Positions 9,291 through 22,007 of a DNA stretch of 64,000 bases are shown here, one piece after another. The position numbers and the translations under genes were made by a program. Origin of the DNA: Udeniomyces pyricola (lineage: Eukaryota; Basidiomycota; Tremellomycetes; Cystofilobasidiales; Mrakiaceae); contig BCIK01000021.1 of NCBI GenBank assembly GCA_039545295.1, forward strand, positions 62,001 through 126,000, written 5' to 3'. Position 1 is the stretch's first letter. The number at the start of each line of letters is the position of its first letter. The notes beneath the pieces were generated by a model. It had not been told where the DNA came from and ran no database searches. It saw only the letters and a list, made by a program, of their open reading frames with translations.

Positions 9291-12200
9291 TTAGTCCTCC
9301 TTCTCCTCTTCCTCCTCCTCATCATCATCCCCTTCGTCCTCCTCATCCTCCTCATCTTCATCCTCACTAACCCCCAACCCAACCTCCCTCATCTTCGCCT
9401 TGTCCCTCTTCCGTTTCGCACTCAAGTCTTCCAACAAGATCAACAAATCTTCATGCTCCTTTTCGTCTTCGCCATGTTTCGCTTTCGCCTGGGCGAGTTC
9501 CCGTTCGAGGGCAGCTCGGATCGACGATGAATCCGCATCCTCTGCTTTCTCCTTCTCCTCGGCAGGAGTAGTTGTCGCCGCGAGGGCCGAAGCTTGAAGA
9601 TCGGAGAATTCTGCTTGAAGCGTCGAATGAGCTTCTTGAAGCGTCGAGAGCGACGTCTCCAACTCCGATCGATCCCCCTTGAGCGTCTCGATGTGTGCCT
9701 CGAGGGTCGTCACAGATGCTTGCGCCTTTGAGAAATCAGAGGTGAGCGTTTCGTGTTGAGCTTGAAGGGTTGAGTGAGTGGATTGGAGAGTGGCATGCTC
9801 GGATTGGAGAGTAGCGTGCTCGGATTGAAGACTCGAGTGGTCGGTTTCGAGGGTCGAGAGGGAAGTTTGAAGCGTCGAGAGTTCAGCCGAATGCGTCGTA
9901 GCAACGGCTTCCAACTACATATCAGAAGATATACAGAGGTAAGGATAAGAGACGGCAAAAGGACAAATGGAAGGGGAGAAAAACAAAAGAGAATGCGCTT
10001 CTTTTAGTACAAAGCTAGAAGAGAGCGCGAAACTGCTCCTTCCCCCCCCCCCCCTACTATCTCAATTCGATGTGATAGAAAGTTCTTTAAGAACTTACAG
10101 CTTGCGCCTTCTCCTCTCCCGATCTTCTCAGCTGGTCCCTCAACGCCTCGAGTTCCTCCCCTTGGGCCTTCATCCGGCTTCGGAGTGACGCGATGAGGCT
10201 TGCGGCTTCCGAATCGGCATCGGCCGACCGGGTCGACGAGTCTGGGTCGGCGTTGATCGAGCGTTGGATGGTGTCTTTATTTGGATTTGGGAAAGAAGAG
10301 GGAGGGGGGAGGGGACGAGGGATGGAAGGCGAGGTGACCAGTACGAAGATCAGAAACAGAACAGATGATGAGAGGTCAAAGAGAGAAAGCGTTTAGAAGA
10401 AGGAAGAAGACACTCACAATAATTGTTCTTCCAAAACTCGACAAACGTCCAATCGAGCCAATTCGCTTCTTCCTCTTCCCTCTCTCTCTCCCTCCTCTTC
10501 TCGCCACCTCCCTCCACCCTCTTCGCGTCCCCATCCTCTCCACTGCCTCCACCACCTCTTTCCCCTTCCACCCCTTCCTCCTCTTCCTCCTCTGGCAAAT
10601 CAAACTCTCCCGTCTCGGGCCCGACGGCTTTGAACCGACCATCTTCCCTCAACCCAGCCATGCGCGAGACGAACGTGTCCGGTCCGATCCGACCATGCAG
10701 GATCGGATGCAACGTCGCTCGGGTGATTTCACCAGGTTGACGGTTGAATTCGTAGCAGACTCCGAGGAGGAAGGCCGAGAGGCCTTGGAGGAGTGGGTCC
10801 GACGAGGGCGAGGTTGGGGGAAGCAGAATGGGTTGAATCAACTAGTTTTTTTTTTAGGGAGGTTGGTAGTAGTTCGAGATACGTGAGGAGAAAGAAAGAC
10901 GACAATCAGGTCAGATTCCCGATACATCTTGCCTGTTCCCATTCTCCTGCCCGATCTCTTTTCAGCGTGACATCTGCTTCAAATACCGCTTCTCCTCCCT
11001 CTCACTCAAACTTTGACCGCCCTTTTTCCTCTTGTCTCCTCCCTGAAGAAAAAAATAAAAACACTCACAATCTGCAAGTTGGCACCCTCGCTTAAAAACT
11101 CCCTAACCGACCCCGGGCTATCCCACAACCACGTACACAGCACGATCAACCACCCAACCATCGCTCGACTCCAATCTCTCGGCGTCATCTCCCTCGTCAT
11201 CTCACCTCGACCAGACGCCATCACAGACCCATCACCCCCTTGCTTCGCCAATCGATTCGCGAGATCGCCTTGCTCTCTCAGCGCCATCATCAAGTTACCC
11301 ACCATCACCTGAACGAGTCCGATCGGTTCATCCTCATCGTCCTCTTCTTCTGGGTCCCGAGCTCCTCCGTCGTCACCGATGGCGTCGGTGGCGTCCGGAG
11401 AAGATGGGAACGTGATTTCGCGCGCGAGCTTCTTGGAGGATTCCGAGGATCGGAGGAGGTGGGCAAAGAGGAGCGAGGCGAAGATGGGTCGATAGGGATC
11501 GTACGCGGGACCGGAGGTTGGGTATTCGGTCAGAGCAGAAAGGAGTAAGGTTCCAGGCGATTGAGGAGCTATTTTATTATCATGATTTTATTATTGTCAA
11601 ATCAAGGAGAAAGAAAGGGGGGTGCAAAGGGGCGAGAGATGAGAACAATGAAGGGGTTTGTTCAGTCAACATCATGAGCGAAGATCGACTCAAGGATGGA
11701 GGCATATACTTCATTCTGCCTGACAATTCACCCCGAAGGACAAAACAGAAAAGGCTGTTTGCTGCCCCAACTCACGATCATCTTCGTCATTGGGGTTCGG
11801 CGACGGCAAACCGGCCTTCATACCCGCCACGATACCTTCTCCAACCTCTCTATCCGGTCCCCCGACTAGCGCCTCGAAGCACGTCACCGCGGCCTTTCGG
11901 ACCCTCAACCCCATGCCTCGCCACCCTTGCTCCGCCTCGGCGGATCCTGGAGGATTCTCCCCGTGGACCGCAAGCGCGACCAAAACGACGGTAGCTTGCC
12001 TCGGCGAGAGCCTCGTGTAACCGACGCCCTGATCGGGTTCCGCCTCGGGATCATCCGGTGGCAACGGCAACAACGGGGCAGTATTCAACCCGAGGACCAA
12101 CTGTTGATTACTGCTCGAATTGCGAAGGATCGCTCCGAGTGTGTTGAGCGCTTGGGCTTTGAGAACGGAAGGCGCGTTGGAAGCCATGCTAAGTTCGACG

Positions 12201-14240
12201 AGACAACGCGTCATACCCGAGTGGAGCATCGCGTGTTGGTTGTCCTTGGGTTGGTTCGACCCGACGAGGAGACGGACGAGACCGATCACGAGGCCGGCGT
12301 TGGTGATCTTCTGAGTCGGCCAGTATTGCAGAGCGAATTCATCGGGTGGGGGGTGAGAGGGAGGCGGAGGTGGAGAAGGGAAAAGAAGCAACGGGGGAAG
12401 ACGAGGAATCTGGGAAAGTTCACGGAAGTAGTTCTGATAAATCGTCGTCATACGGTGCAGTTGAGAAATTATGAGGAGAACGTGTCAACGATGAAGCCTT
12501 TGGTTGATAACTCTACGACATCCATGAGGTTTGTTGTTGGGGTTTTTCTTGTATCAAAAGAGAATTCAGAGAATCTTCTTAGGGTAGCGATTCCTCACCT
12601 GGTTCGAGGTATTGTACTTGAGGAGCGATCCGATAGCAGCCAAGCAATCCTGGACAACGATCCCTCCTTCGATACCTCCTTCTTGAACGACAATGTCTAG
12701 CAGACGCTCGAACGCGCCGTCGAAAGCCACAATCTTCTGGAGATCCGCGTTGGAGACGGTGAGGTTGTGAAGAAGCAGGAGAGCCTCTGTGAATCAACAA
12801 GATGAAAGAAGGAGAATAGATGAGTACTGGTGATCGAAAAAGCGACGATGTCTGTCCAAGGTTGACGCGTCCAGCTTCTTCACATTCAAATTGATGATGA
12901 TCAAACAGATAGAAAGGAAACAAGGAGCCATCACCCAGGTTGGTGCCCCCAGTTGGTCTCACACACCCTCCGCAGCTTCCAAAACGTACCATTTCTCAAG
13001 ATCTCTCGCTTCTCCTCCAAACACTCCATCACGGGCCTGACGCCCCCAGGGCTGGTCAACACATATTCTTGCACCTTTGGGGGTCGGTTCTGAAGGAGTG
13101 TCGAGAGCAATTGAAGTGTAAAGAACCGGACGTAGAAATGATTCGTCGAGAGGAGGGAGAGGAGAAGGTTGAGCGGTTCGGGCGATTGGAGGAAGAGATC
13201 GGTATGGAGGAGGCCGAGGTCTTGATGGGTTCTGGAAGACGATGGCTGATTGTCATCGAACGATGTTGGTAAGATGTCATGACAGAGAGGATTAGAGGGT
13301 GAGCTTGTTGTCAGACCATGTGGTATGACAGAACGAGCATGCGCGAGGTGAGAGGCGAACAGGGAGTTCTTCTACATACTCTAACAACAGATTGACCTTG
13401 ACCGGCCCCATCGATGTCGTCCGTCTCGCAAAGAGTGATGAGCGTCTCGAGACACGCCTTGGCAATCTCGACGTCGTGAGGAGCGTCCGCGTTGAGGACC
13501 ACAAGGAGGGAGGGGAAACCTTGTTTGGCCACGTCCTAAGGAGTTGAAACAAAGGCAACCGACGGCATGCCGTTAGTAGGAAATTGGCTAATGCATGGTC
13601 TGAAGATGCCGCTTTGATTTGTTGTCTGAGTGGAGGATCTATGGGTTGATAAGAACGAAGGAGAGGCATGTCGAGGGGAGATCAAGATGTCTCTGTTCGG
13701 TTTGGGTTCATCACGAATAAGGGCGCCCGCCCTTAATCTTGCTTTGACGCGACGTGAGACGTCAAGCGTCCGAGGTTCGTGCTAGATGAACGGCGTCAGG
13801 AGGAACACATCTCATGGATCGGTCGTTCTAGATATAGCAGATTTAAAGTTGACATAGCTGTCATGGGATGACCGCTTCATGCCAACACGTGACATGAGGT
13901 GTTCCAGCTTGCAGTGAGGATGTATCCATCTCTTTACATTCCCGGCAACTTCTGCCTTCCCCCCTGCCATCTTCTCCCTGTTGTCATCCCTTCAAGAGCC
14001 AGCAACTATGATTCAGATTGGGGAAGATGAACGACTAACAGCTTTCCAATCCCTAGCGAGCGCCTTGAGACTGAGCAAGCTCGCCCTGCGATCTTCCAAC
14101 AGCGGGGCCTGGTCGAGCCTTAGGACGAGTTTGGTGATGGTGTCGTTGGCGGTTTGGGTGGCGGCCAGGTTGCCCTGGAGGGCGGTGTATGCGGCTGAAG
14201 CATTGGAGAGAACGGAACGGGAGAAGAAATCGAGGTTCAT
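9291..14240 (-). CDS. USO1: Vesicle-tethering factor Uso1/p115
   Basis: Predicted 1060 residues from nine exons: 14040-14240, 13380-13535, 12990-13245, 12599-12786, 11776-12433, 11069-11568, 10418-10841, 10099-10274, 9291-9914; all phases close. The N-terminal ~700 residues are the armadillo-like globular head. Its family block reads FLLGVCYEFNRQPGEITRAT, followed by RIGPDTFVSRMAGLREDGRF. The tail is a coiled coil with heptad-like repeats (SALQSEHATL-type, about residues 820-1010) and ends in an acidic stretch of about 24 residues, as in p115. Family knowledge: a homodimeric golgin that tethers COPII vesicles to the cis-Golgi, acting with Rab1/Ypt1 and SNAREs. The coiled coil is much shorter than in budding yeast Uso1 (about 1790 residues) and closer to animal p115 (about 960). 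Intron 1 is unusually long for this window, 504 nt. Confidence 0.95.
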
Positions 14241-14869
14241 GGTTGGCGAGGGTGAAACAGGGCGGTATGAACCGCTGGAGGAGTGAGAAGGTGGTGTGCG
14301 ATGGAACGTCAACGGGGAGAGACAGCGGACGAGTCAGGGAAGTCTCAAGCCTGGATATCCAAGGAGGACGCGATTGGTGGTCGATTCAGAGAATATCATG
14401 TCATCAACGTGACGGAGCCCATTCACCCCATCATCCAACCATCTCATAATCATATATATGTTCTTTTCTGTCGGAATTGAATAACCAGTGGTCCACCTAG
14501 CCCTTCAAGTATCATGTGCCATGTCGTGTTCCTCCCATCTGCCCTCTGCGTCACGATCTATATGTGCGACTCGAACGCGACCTGGTTTCTATTCATGCCA
14601 TCTCGATCCCTCGTATTTATCTCCATCAAGCCCCAACCCATGGCCATGGCCATCTGACTTTCATCAGTTCTCGACGGGATCCGCTCGTCCACCAGCCGTC
14701 GTGCGTGCAGTTTACCAACTCGCCGCGCTTCCACCTCCTTTTCGCTTTCGAGCAAAGTAAGGCAACAGCTTTTTGAGTTTGGTCGTTTGATACTGGATCA
14801 TCGCAACGAAACGACATCCACGTCCACGTCCAACATGGGTCATGAGAAGATCAAGTCAAAGAAACATGG
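14241..14869. other. Intergenic, USO1 promoter side and bL35m 3' side
   Basis: 629 bp upstream of USO1 and downstream of bL35m, both on the minus strand. I see no coding sequence with family similarity. An AT-rich segment near 14448-14462 (CATATATATG) is the best TATA-like candidate for USO1, about 210 bp upstream of its ATG. Confidence 0.5.
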
Positions 14870-15849
14870 TTAGACCAAAGTCAACATATGAGAGCATATA
14901 CCCATCGCAGGCGAAACCCGCGAGAGACACAGGGCGTCAGACGAGACTGAGAAAGCAAGCCCAGGAACAGAAACAGGACGAACGCCGGTGGTAAAGACTG
15001 GGGTAGCTCCCTTGATCCGCTGAGCAGCGGTGTTCTTACGGTTGAGTTGGGCGTGTCCTGCTGGCATATGCTTGAACTGCGTGTGGTGAAGGGTTCGAGT
15101 GATGACGAGGAAAAGTCCGCGAGAAAGAATGAATAGAATGAGGAGGAAGACGATGCAAGCGTTAAAAACAAGTACATTAAGACATATGCGTGCGTCAATA
15201 GATCATAATGTACGAGGCAATGTAAGGAGACATGTTCTGCCCTAGGTAGCCATTGACAAGAAGAGCAATGGCCGGCGAGGTCAGGGGGCTGAGGAGTATC
15301 ATGCGGGTACCCTGCTCCCTTTCCGAACGCGGCCGTCTATGGTTGATCACACGATTGACCCATCCGATGATGCTACGATCGCTTTGGACTGACTGGGCAG
15401 TCTCTTGGCTTTTCAATCCTGGCAATCAAGCCTCACGTGATTGAACTAGAGCCGCAAGCCATTGACCAGCCTCGGTGGGGGTTCCGTCGTGAATTGGCCC
15501 ATAGCAGTGCACAAAAGTCAGAGAGTGCGCGACTAACCCTGCCATCCCGATAGACGATGAACCTGGCATAGGCACCCCTATGAGTCCTGGCCTTGCAGGG
15601 ACCGGTGTAGAAGGCTTTACGCTTCTTCTTCTTGAGGAGACCGGGCCGGGGCGTGTGCAGTGAGGGGGACGTTGAGAATGCGCGGCGGGCGACCAGAGAG
15701 GCTGAGGAGGAAAGGGAGAGGCTGGAGAGAAGAGCCGGAAGGGGTGTGGGAGTGGTGGCAGTAGTGACGGTGGTGGAGGGGAGGCAGACGAAGCGGTGGG
15801 CGAGAGCAGGGATGCGTGAGCGAAGGAGAGAGGATGCTATGCGAGACAT
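14870..15849 (-). CDS. MRPL35: Mitochondrial large-ribosomal-subunit protein bL35m
   Basis: Two exons (15538-15849 and 14870-15076) give about 172 residues. The start MSRIASSLLRSRIPALAHRF is an Arg/Ser-rich presequence; RRAFSTSPSLHT looks like a processing region. The bL35 core reads TGPCKARTHRGAYARF, then across the splice site DGR-FKHMPAGHAQLNRKN, corresponding to the K-T-H-x-G-A...F-K...H-L..K pattern of the family. Family knowledge: a large-subunit protein of the mitoribosome. The residues after QRIKG (about 45, to the stop at 14870) show no recognisable family match, so the true C-terminus could involve another small exon. Its neighbour across a 351 bp divergent promoter is PET127, also a mitochondrial gene-expression factor. 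Confidence 0.82.
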
Positions 15850-16200
15850 GATGGTGGATGGAGTATATAGTCGATGGAATGTGGTGTATGATATATATGT
15901 GTGGTCAAGGGAGACGATATATGATGTATTATAACTCTCGTCGATGGATGACCCAAATGCAAGGCGATCGAGTCGAGCCGTTTGCGCGTTTCGTCAACAG
16001 ATAATCATCCATAAGCAGCTATAATCAGTTATAATCAGCCAAAGACATTATTATGTTTTTTTTTGTGAATTCATCCAAATTCAATCCTACATCCTCCAAC
16101 ATACATCATATCTCCACCTCTCTCGTCCCGGTCCACATATCCTCGCCCTCGCCCTCGTCCTCGCCTCCGCCCGTCCTTTTGTGGCACGCTCTCTCGCCCA
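15850..16200. promoter_or_regulatory. Shared divergent promoter bL35m / PET127
   Basis: 351 bp between two divergent ATGs. On the bL35m side TATATAG and GATATATATG occur at about 15865-15900. On the PET127 side CTATAATCAG and TTATAATCAG recur as a near-perfect direct repeat at about 16018-16038. A long CT/TC-rich leader (16090-16200) precedes the PET127 ATG. Co-regulation of the two mitochondrial genes is inference. Confidence 0.6.
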
Positions 16201-19200
16201 ATGCTGTCCCAAGGAAGAAGACGTGTAGCACGCAGGCTTCCAAGGCCTCACGGGCCCACCAGCTCAACTGTCGCTCCACTTGCCCTCCATATAGCCAACA
16301 GCTCGTCCGGCTCCTTAAGCTCCGGTTAGTACTTGCCAATTCTCATGTCATCACTACCGATCCAACCATCGCCATCCCTTCACAACTCTTGACAATTTCA
16401 CTGACTGTCTGGACAACAATCTTTATCATCTTGTTGCTTGCTGTCCTTGTCTTCGTTATTTCTCGGCGTCTCTCGTTTGACTTGCTCTCCCTTACGCTGT
16501 CTATCTCAACGCGTGCTTCCCTTTCGGTGTCGCGTCCACAGTCCCATATCTTGGCATCTTCTCTCATCGTACTTATTATACCCCTCCCAGTGACTACAAT
16601 CCCACACGGACCGCACCTCAGAAACAGGCCCCTCCTCCACCTCCCCCACCGCCTCGTCGTTTCCCACCCCCTCCTTCAGGCTCTGACGATCCAGCCACAA
16701 CTCAAGCTTCGCCCTCTGACACCCAACCCTTGGTCGAAGACAATGCCGTACCAGTCAAGCCAGAGATATCCAGCCTTCGATCTATGTGGGCCAAGCTGCT
16801 GAAGGCGCCCGTGACGACCGCACCGGAATCGAGCCCTGCATCAACAGCAGAACCGGTTATACCCTCGACTACGCCGTTGACCGAACCTGTCTCCTCCACC
16901 GCGTCAACAGACTCACTTTGGACAACGTCTCATACTCCTTCTTCCTCGGCATCCACTTATCAGGACGACCAATCCTTGAACCAAAAACCTACATCTGCTT
17001 CGGTGGTTCAACCTCCATCATCATCATCAATCCCGTCATCTTCGTCCTCATCAACTTCTTCTCATGCTTCTCCGTTCAACGATACTGAACCTCCCACCTT
17101 GCCATCTCCACCATCTCTCTCTAACCCTCCTGTCAACTCGACCTTGGCATCGATATTTGAGACTTCCGATCTCGTGGTGCCTTCGGTCAAGTCGACATCT
17201 GTACCCGACGCGACTGATACATATGCCGTGACCTCGCTCTCCGACCCCTCACCGACCCCGAGCCTCAAGCCGATCCGGCCAGCGATCAAAGGCCACCCCT
17301 ACGTTCCCTCTTCAGCGTCATTATCTCAGCCATCACCTAGCCCTCAGACCGAATCGTCCTCCTCGTCAATTCCTCTCAAGCGCTCTACGACATCCACTGA
17401 GCCTCATGTCACCGACTCGTCATCATCATTCTCATCAATTCTACAACCGATCCATCCCAACCATGCTGACTCCTCTTCTCTCGACAAACCATCCATCTCC
17501 TCATCTTCATCTACCCCCTCAACCCCCGACATACTCATCCCTTCCGATCCCAACTCTGAGCCGCCGACCAGGCCTCAGGACTTGTTCAACCCCGACTTGC
17601 ACTTTGTCGATGTTTCTCGCTATGAGCCCTTTGGTCCCATCACCCGTGTGAGTGAAGAGCTCAACGAGTCTGATTCGGATTTCGCCCCCTGGTATGTTTC
17701 TGGCGAGCTATCTTCGGACACTGTCCTCCAGAGTCCTCCTAAAGAAGGTGCCCCCGATGTAGCCTCTCCCTACGCGGGTCTCTCCGGACAAGATATGATT
17801 CTCGGCAAGAAGCCGAACGTCAAGTCGATGGTCAAGCGGATAAAGCAGCCAGTTACGACATTCGTTCCCTCGGCGACGAAAGAAAACGTTCCCTTTGTGG
17901 CTTCTCCCTATGCGGAACCCTTCGCTAAGTCGATAATTCTCAATACGACGGAGATCAAGAAGAAATCGGTTCCAAAATTGACAAACGAGAAGCCGATCCT
18001 GAAGCCGAATGTGAAAATACCGGTTTCGATGGCCGATCACGTCCTGACAAAAGAGGAGACGCGGGTCCGAAAATCCAACCCGATCGTCAAAGTTTCCCAG
18101 TCAATTTCCTTGGTTGATGGCGGCAAGAAACAAGCGAATCCCCGTCGACCTGTAGCGAGCCAAACCGTTTCATCTATCGTTGTCCAACGTCGTACCTTGC
18201 CACCCCCGAGCGATGAGATTGATCAAGCTCTCGCCGCATCCGACGCGCTGTTGGATCAGATGGCGGCGGACCTCGCCAAGGAGCTCGCTGAGCCGGACTT
18301 CGCTGAGCTGGAGCCCGCTGAGGAGCTCGCTGAGCCGGAGCCCGCTAAGGAGCTCGCTGAGCTTAACGATGTTGCACAAGAGTGGGTGACGCTTTGGCAA
18401 GGGAACACGTCGGCTAAGACAGCGGAGCAGAACTTAAAATGTATGTGTGCCTTTTTTCTTTTGTCTTCTACCCTCTCTCTTCGTATGTTTCTCATTCTTT
18501 GCGTTGATTTGACGTTCTCTTGTGTGTTGTTTCCTTGTTCCCATCTCTACAGCTTTGGACGCGGCACCCGATCGACCACCAGTAGCGACCTTGAAGCATG
18601 CTCTCGACCGGGTCCTTTTCAAGTTGGTCTTAGCATCCACTTATTCATCCGTCTCCTCAGTCTCGTTGTAGCGATATCCTCGACTGAAATTTGTTGAACC
18701 CACTTCTCTTCCTGTGCCTCTTGCTGACTGCCAATGATCATTTTCGAACGCCTTACTTCTCTTCCTTCGCTTTTTTTTTTTTTTTTTTTCGCCGTTGTTT
18801 GTAGTCCCGGCCCTCACTTCCATCGCAACAACCGCACAAACGTATACAACTTTGATGTCCGTCTACGTACCCTACCGAAACCCGATGAGTTTGACTTTGA
18901 TCGGCTGCCGCCGTACGTGACGGCTTCGAAAGACGAGGTACGTCGTTCGTTCTATCCCTTGATTATACTGCTGAGATCGATAAACAGTTGACCCGAATGA
19001 CACGAAAAAGAAGGTGCTAAGGAAGAAAACGAGAACGAGGTTGTGGTTGATTAACTTTTGTTTCTTCTGTCTTTTCTCACCGGCTCTGTTCAACGTGATA
19101 TACAGGATCTTCGAAATCTGGCCGTCAGCGAAGGCAGTCGGTTCTACGGCTCCACTTCGACTCTCACGAGTTGCATGTCGCAAATATGTTCGTTCATACC

Positions 19201-22007
19201 CCACTTGTCTCTCAAACGAGATGGCAGCCACACCTCTTCATTTGGAGGAAAAAAGTCAACGGTCATTGACATCAATTTTTTATCCTTGTCCATCCGCCGA
19301 TCTTCTCTTCTTGCGTATAAATCACCCTTCACATCCATTTATATTTCTCTGCCTTGCCCCGTCCTTTTCACACGTCGTCTTACCACCTCTTCTCGCCTTG
19401 CATTCGCCTTTTTCATTCCGCTCCGGATATCAAGACTTCGCCCTCTCTCATTGGCGATCAGTCAACATCCGTAACCTCTCTTTACAATACGAAGGCGAAG
19501 TTCGTTCTCATCTCTCATCTGCCTTCGTCGGGACGTAGAATGACCCCGCAACGTTGTGTCTCTTAGCTGACTGAACCTGATCTCTGAATTCTCTCTCTCT
19601 TTCCCTTCTCCCTCCTCCCGACCGCTTCATGTTCGATTCCATAATTCTAAGCCAACAAACTTCACTGCAGGCGCTCGTCTTCCAGCCTCGGTTCATCTCA
19701 TCTACGATCCTAGGACCCAGACGTATGCCGTCGATAACGACAAATCGCACGAACCATTGGGACGGCCCAAGTTGTTGATGCAACTCGTATGTCTTTTCCT
19801 ATTTCCTTGCCTTCCCTTTTCCTGACGTGTGTTGGTTTGGGTTGAAGAATGGCAGCGACTCATCAATCCCGCCCATTCTTGTCCTGCNCCCTCCCCTACT
19901 CTCCCCCCCCCCCCGTTCCTCCCTTCCATCACTTTTTGTGCCTGTTTCCGCTTTTTTGACCGCAGGGCAAAGTGATGGAAAAGATGCTCACCGCATCCCA
20001 TGCAGACATGGCTCGGTTCCGAAAGGACGCTCCGTACGACGCCGTGCCCGACGAGGAGCGCAACGCGAGGGAAGCATACCATTATACCAAGGTCAGTTTC
20101 GTTCATTGAAAAGTGTTGAATCGAAACCAGGTGAGACGTGGAGGAAAGGGGAGAGGGAAGGATTGGTTGTTTGGAAGTCGAACTATAGGCCCTCTCTCGA
20201 GTTGTCTTGGGTTTTGACTTTTCTTATGCTCTGGTTTGTTTTCTATGCGTCATCGATGCGATCTCCATCTGCTGGTTTGTGTGTGATTGCCAACTCATCA
20301 GGGTCGATCCATCCTGATGCGGTCTCAACTGGACGGTATCGATCCCCGACTTCCTGGGACGGGCACGTTCGATATCAAGACGCGATCGACGGTCGCAATT
20401 CGGTTGGACCAAGAGAACGTAAAGGTGAGAATCTTTTTGGATTCTTCGATCCTGCTTTGGGAGTCTAATGTCCAGTGTTTCAAAGGGTGCAAAAAGGTCG
20501 GCGGGGTTTCGCCTTTGATTTCGAGACTCTAACTCCTCCTTGCGTTCTCTCTTCTTTCTTTCTTTCTTTCTTTCTCTCTCGGCTTTATCTCTCACGGATT
20601 CAACGATGAAACTGACGATTGCTAGGAGGGATGCCATTACGAGCTCAAGTACCTGACCGGAAAGATGCAGTCGTTCGAAAAGGAGTACTACGACATGATT
20701 CGGTCGGCGTTCCTCAAATACTCGTAAGGTCATTCATCTATCCATCCATCATCCTCTTTGATCTCTTCGCTCTTGCTCTGTTCCTGCTTCGTTTGCTGTT
20801 CTTCGGGTCTTTCGAGCCCAAACTCACACCTTCTGGTCTCTATCCTTTCTCCCTTTTCTGTTTTCTTCTTTCTTCTGGTTTGCTATTTATTTTCTTTGCA
20901 TCCTTCGTCTGGTGTGTCCGGGGGGGAACGACGGACTTCATCAGGCTTCAATGTCGAATCGGCGCCATGGACGGCATCTTTGTCGCGTTCCACTCGACGT
21001 CTCAAATCTTTGGATACCAATACATTCCTCTCAGCGAGATGGATTCCGCGCTCTTCGGATCGAAAGCCATGGGTGACGCTGCGTTTGGGCTGAGCGTTGA
21101 ATTGCTAGAACAGGTCTACGAGGCCGCCACGGCGGTCTTCCCGGAAACGGTAAGTTTTTTTTTAAAAAGTTTTTTTTTGTGCTTGTTTACTTACTGCGTA
21201 TGGTGTCAGATTTTTCTAAGAACCGATGTTTCCCCCTTTTTCTTTTCTTCGTCTTTCTAGTCAATCGATCTAACGATGGCAGCCGACAAGAAACAAATCG
21301 GTCAACTCGACATCGTCGTCCAACCGATGCACTGGGATATTGAGACACAAGGTGCCCGCCCGACGCGTCTTCTTCGACTCAAGACTCAGAGCAAGATCAA
21401 CTCCGCCCCCGTCACGGGTCAAGTGACTGCGGGTAACCATCCTTGGGACGTCGAAGCTTCCATCCGACTCGCCCCCGAAGAAGCAGGTGAAACCCACTCC
21501 GATCCAGCCCGGATGGCGTTGATGAACATGCGATCCACTCAACGCAGCGTTTCGGGTCGGATCAATCTGCCGACGGGTATGACGGAAGAGGAGATGCAAG
21601 CGGTTTACGACGCGAGATGGTTAGCGGATTTCGAAGAGCTTTACCCTGTGGGATCGATGGAGCGCGATCAACGAGAACGATACCTCCGACAAGTCCAACA
21701 GCAACAAGAAGAAGGGTATTCATCATCATCCTCGAAGGAGAAGGAGGTGGTGGAGAAGGAGGAGGAGGAGGAGGAAGAATCGATCCAACCGTTTGGGATT
21801 GATAGTCACGGCCAATCTCTTGGGCTTGCTCCGGGGAAGCTTCGGTACGCGAAAGTTGATCGTGATACGGTCAAGATCCGGGCGTTGGCGAGGGAGAGCG
21901 AAGCGGCGGAGAAGAAGTTGGCACTTGAGTTGGAAGGGAAACCGGCTGTTCATTGGATACAGAGTGGGTTGGAAGGATCGGATGGGTCAAATTTGAACGA
22001 CTCGTGA
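16201..22007 (+). CDS. PET127: Pet127-family mitochondrial RNA-processing factor
   Basis: Predicted 1268 residues from twelve exons: 16201-16324, 16542-18440, 18553-18622, 18805-18937, 19106-19187, 19435-19499, 19652-19786, 19966-20091, 20302-20424, 20626-20723, 20945-21149, 21261-22007. The conserved block starts near residue 675 and contains PHFHRNNRTNVYNFD, RLPPYVTASKDE, YGSTSTLTSCMSQIYF, TNFTAGARLPASVHL, AMDGIFVAFHSTSQIFGYQY and a matching C-terminus. Family knowledge: Pet127 acts in mitochondria on transcript 5' ends and RNA turnover. The N-terminus MLSQGRRRVARRLPRP fits a mitochondrial presequence. Between it and the core lie about 630 residues of Ser/Pro/Thr-rich, probably disordered sequence, including an imperfect acidic E-L-A-E-P repeat (18270-18365). 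Exon 7 was set at 19652 because that acceptor alone restores the FTxGARLPAS motif in phase. Confidence 0.93.
19888..19888. other. Ambiguous base (N)
   Basis: Single unresolved base inside PET127 intron 7, 15 bases before a 12-base C run (19903-19914). It does not affect coding. Confidence 0.95.

Noticed and set aside
16053..16802. Plus-strand frame of 249 codons at the start of PET127
   Set aside because: It reads through PET127 intron 1 in a different frame. The ATG at 16201 with a splice at 16324/16542 gives a presequence and joins the long exon in phase.
19628..19650. GTTCGATTCC resembling a tRNA T-arm
   Set aside because: It sits inside PET127 intron 6 with no matching acceptor, D or anticodon arms around it.
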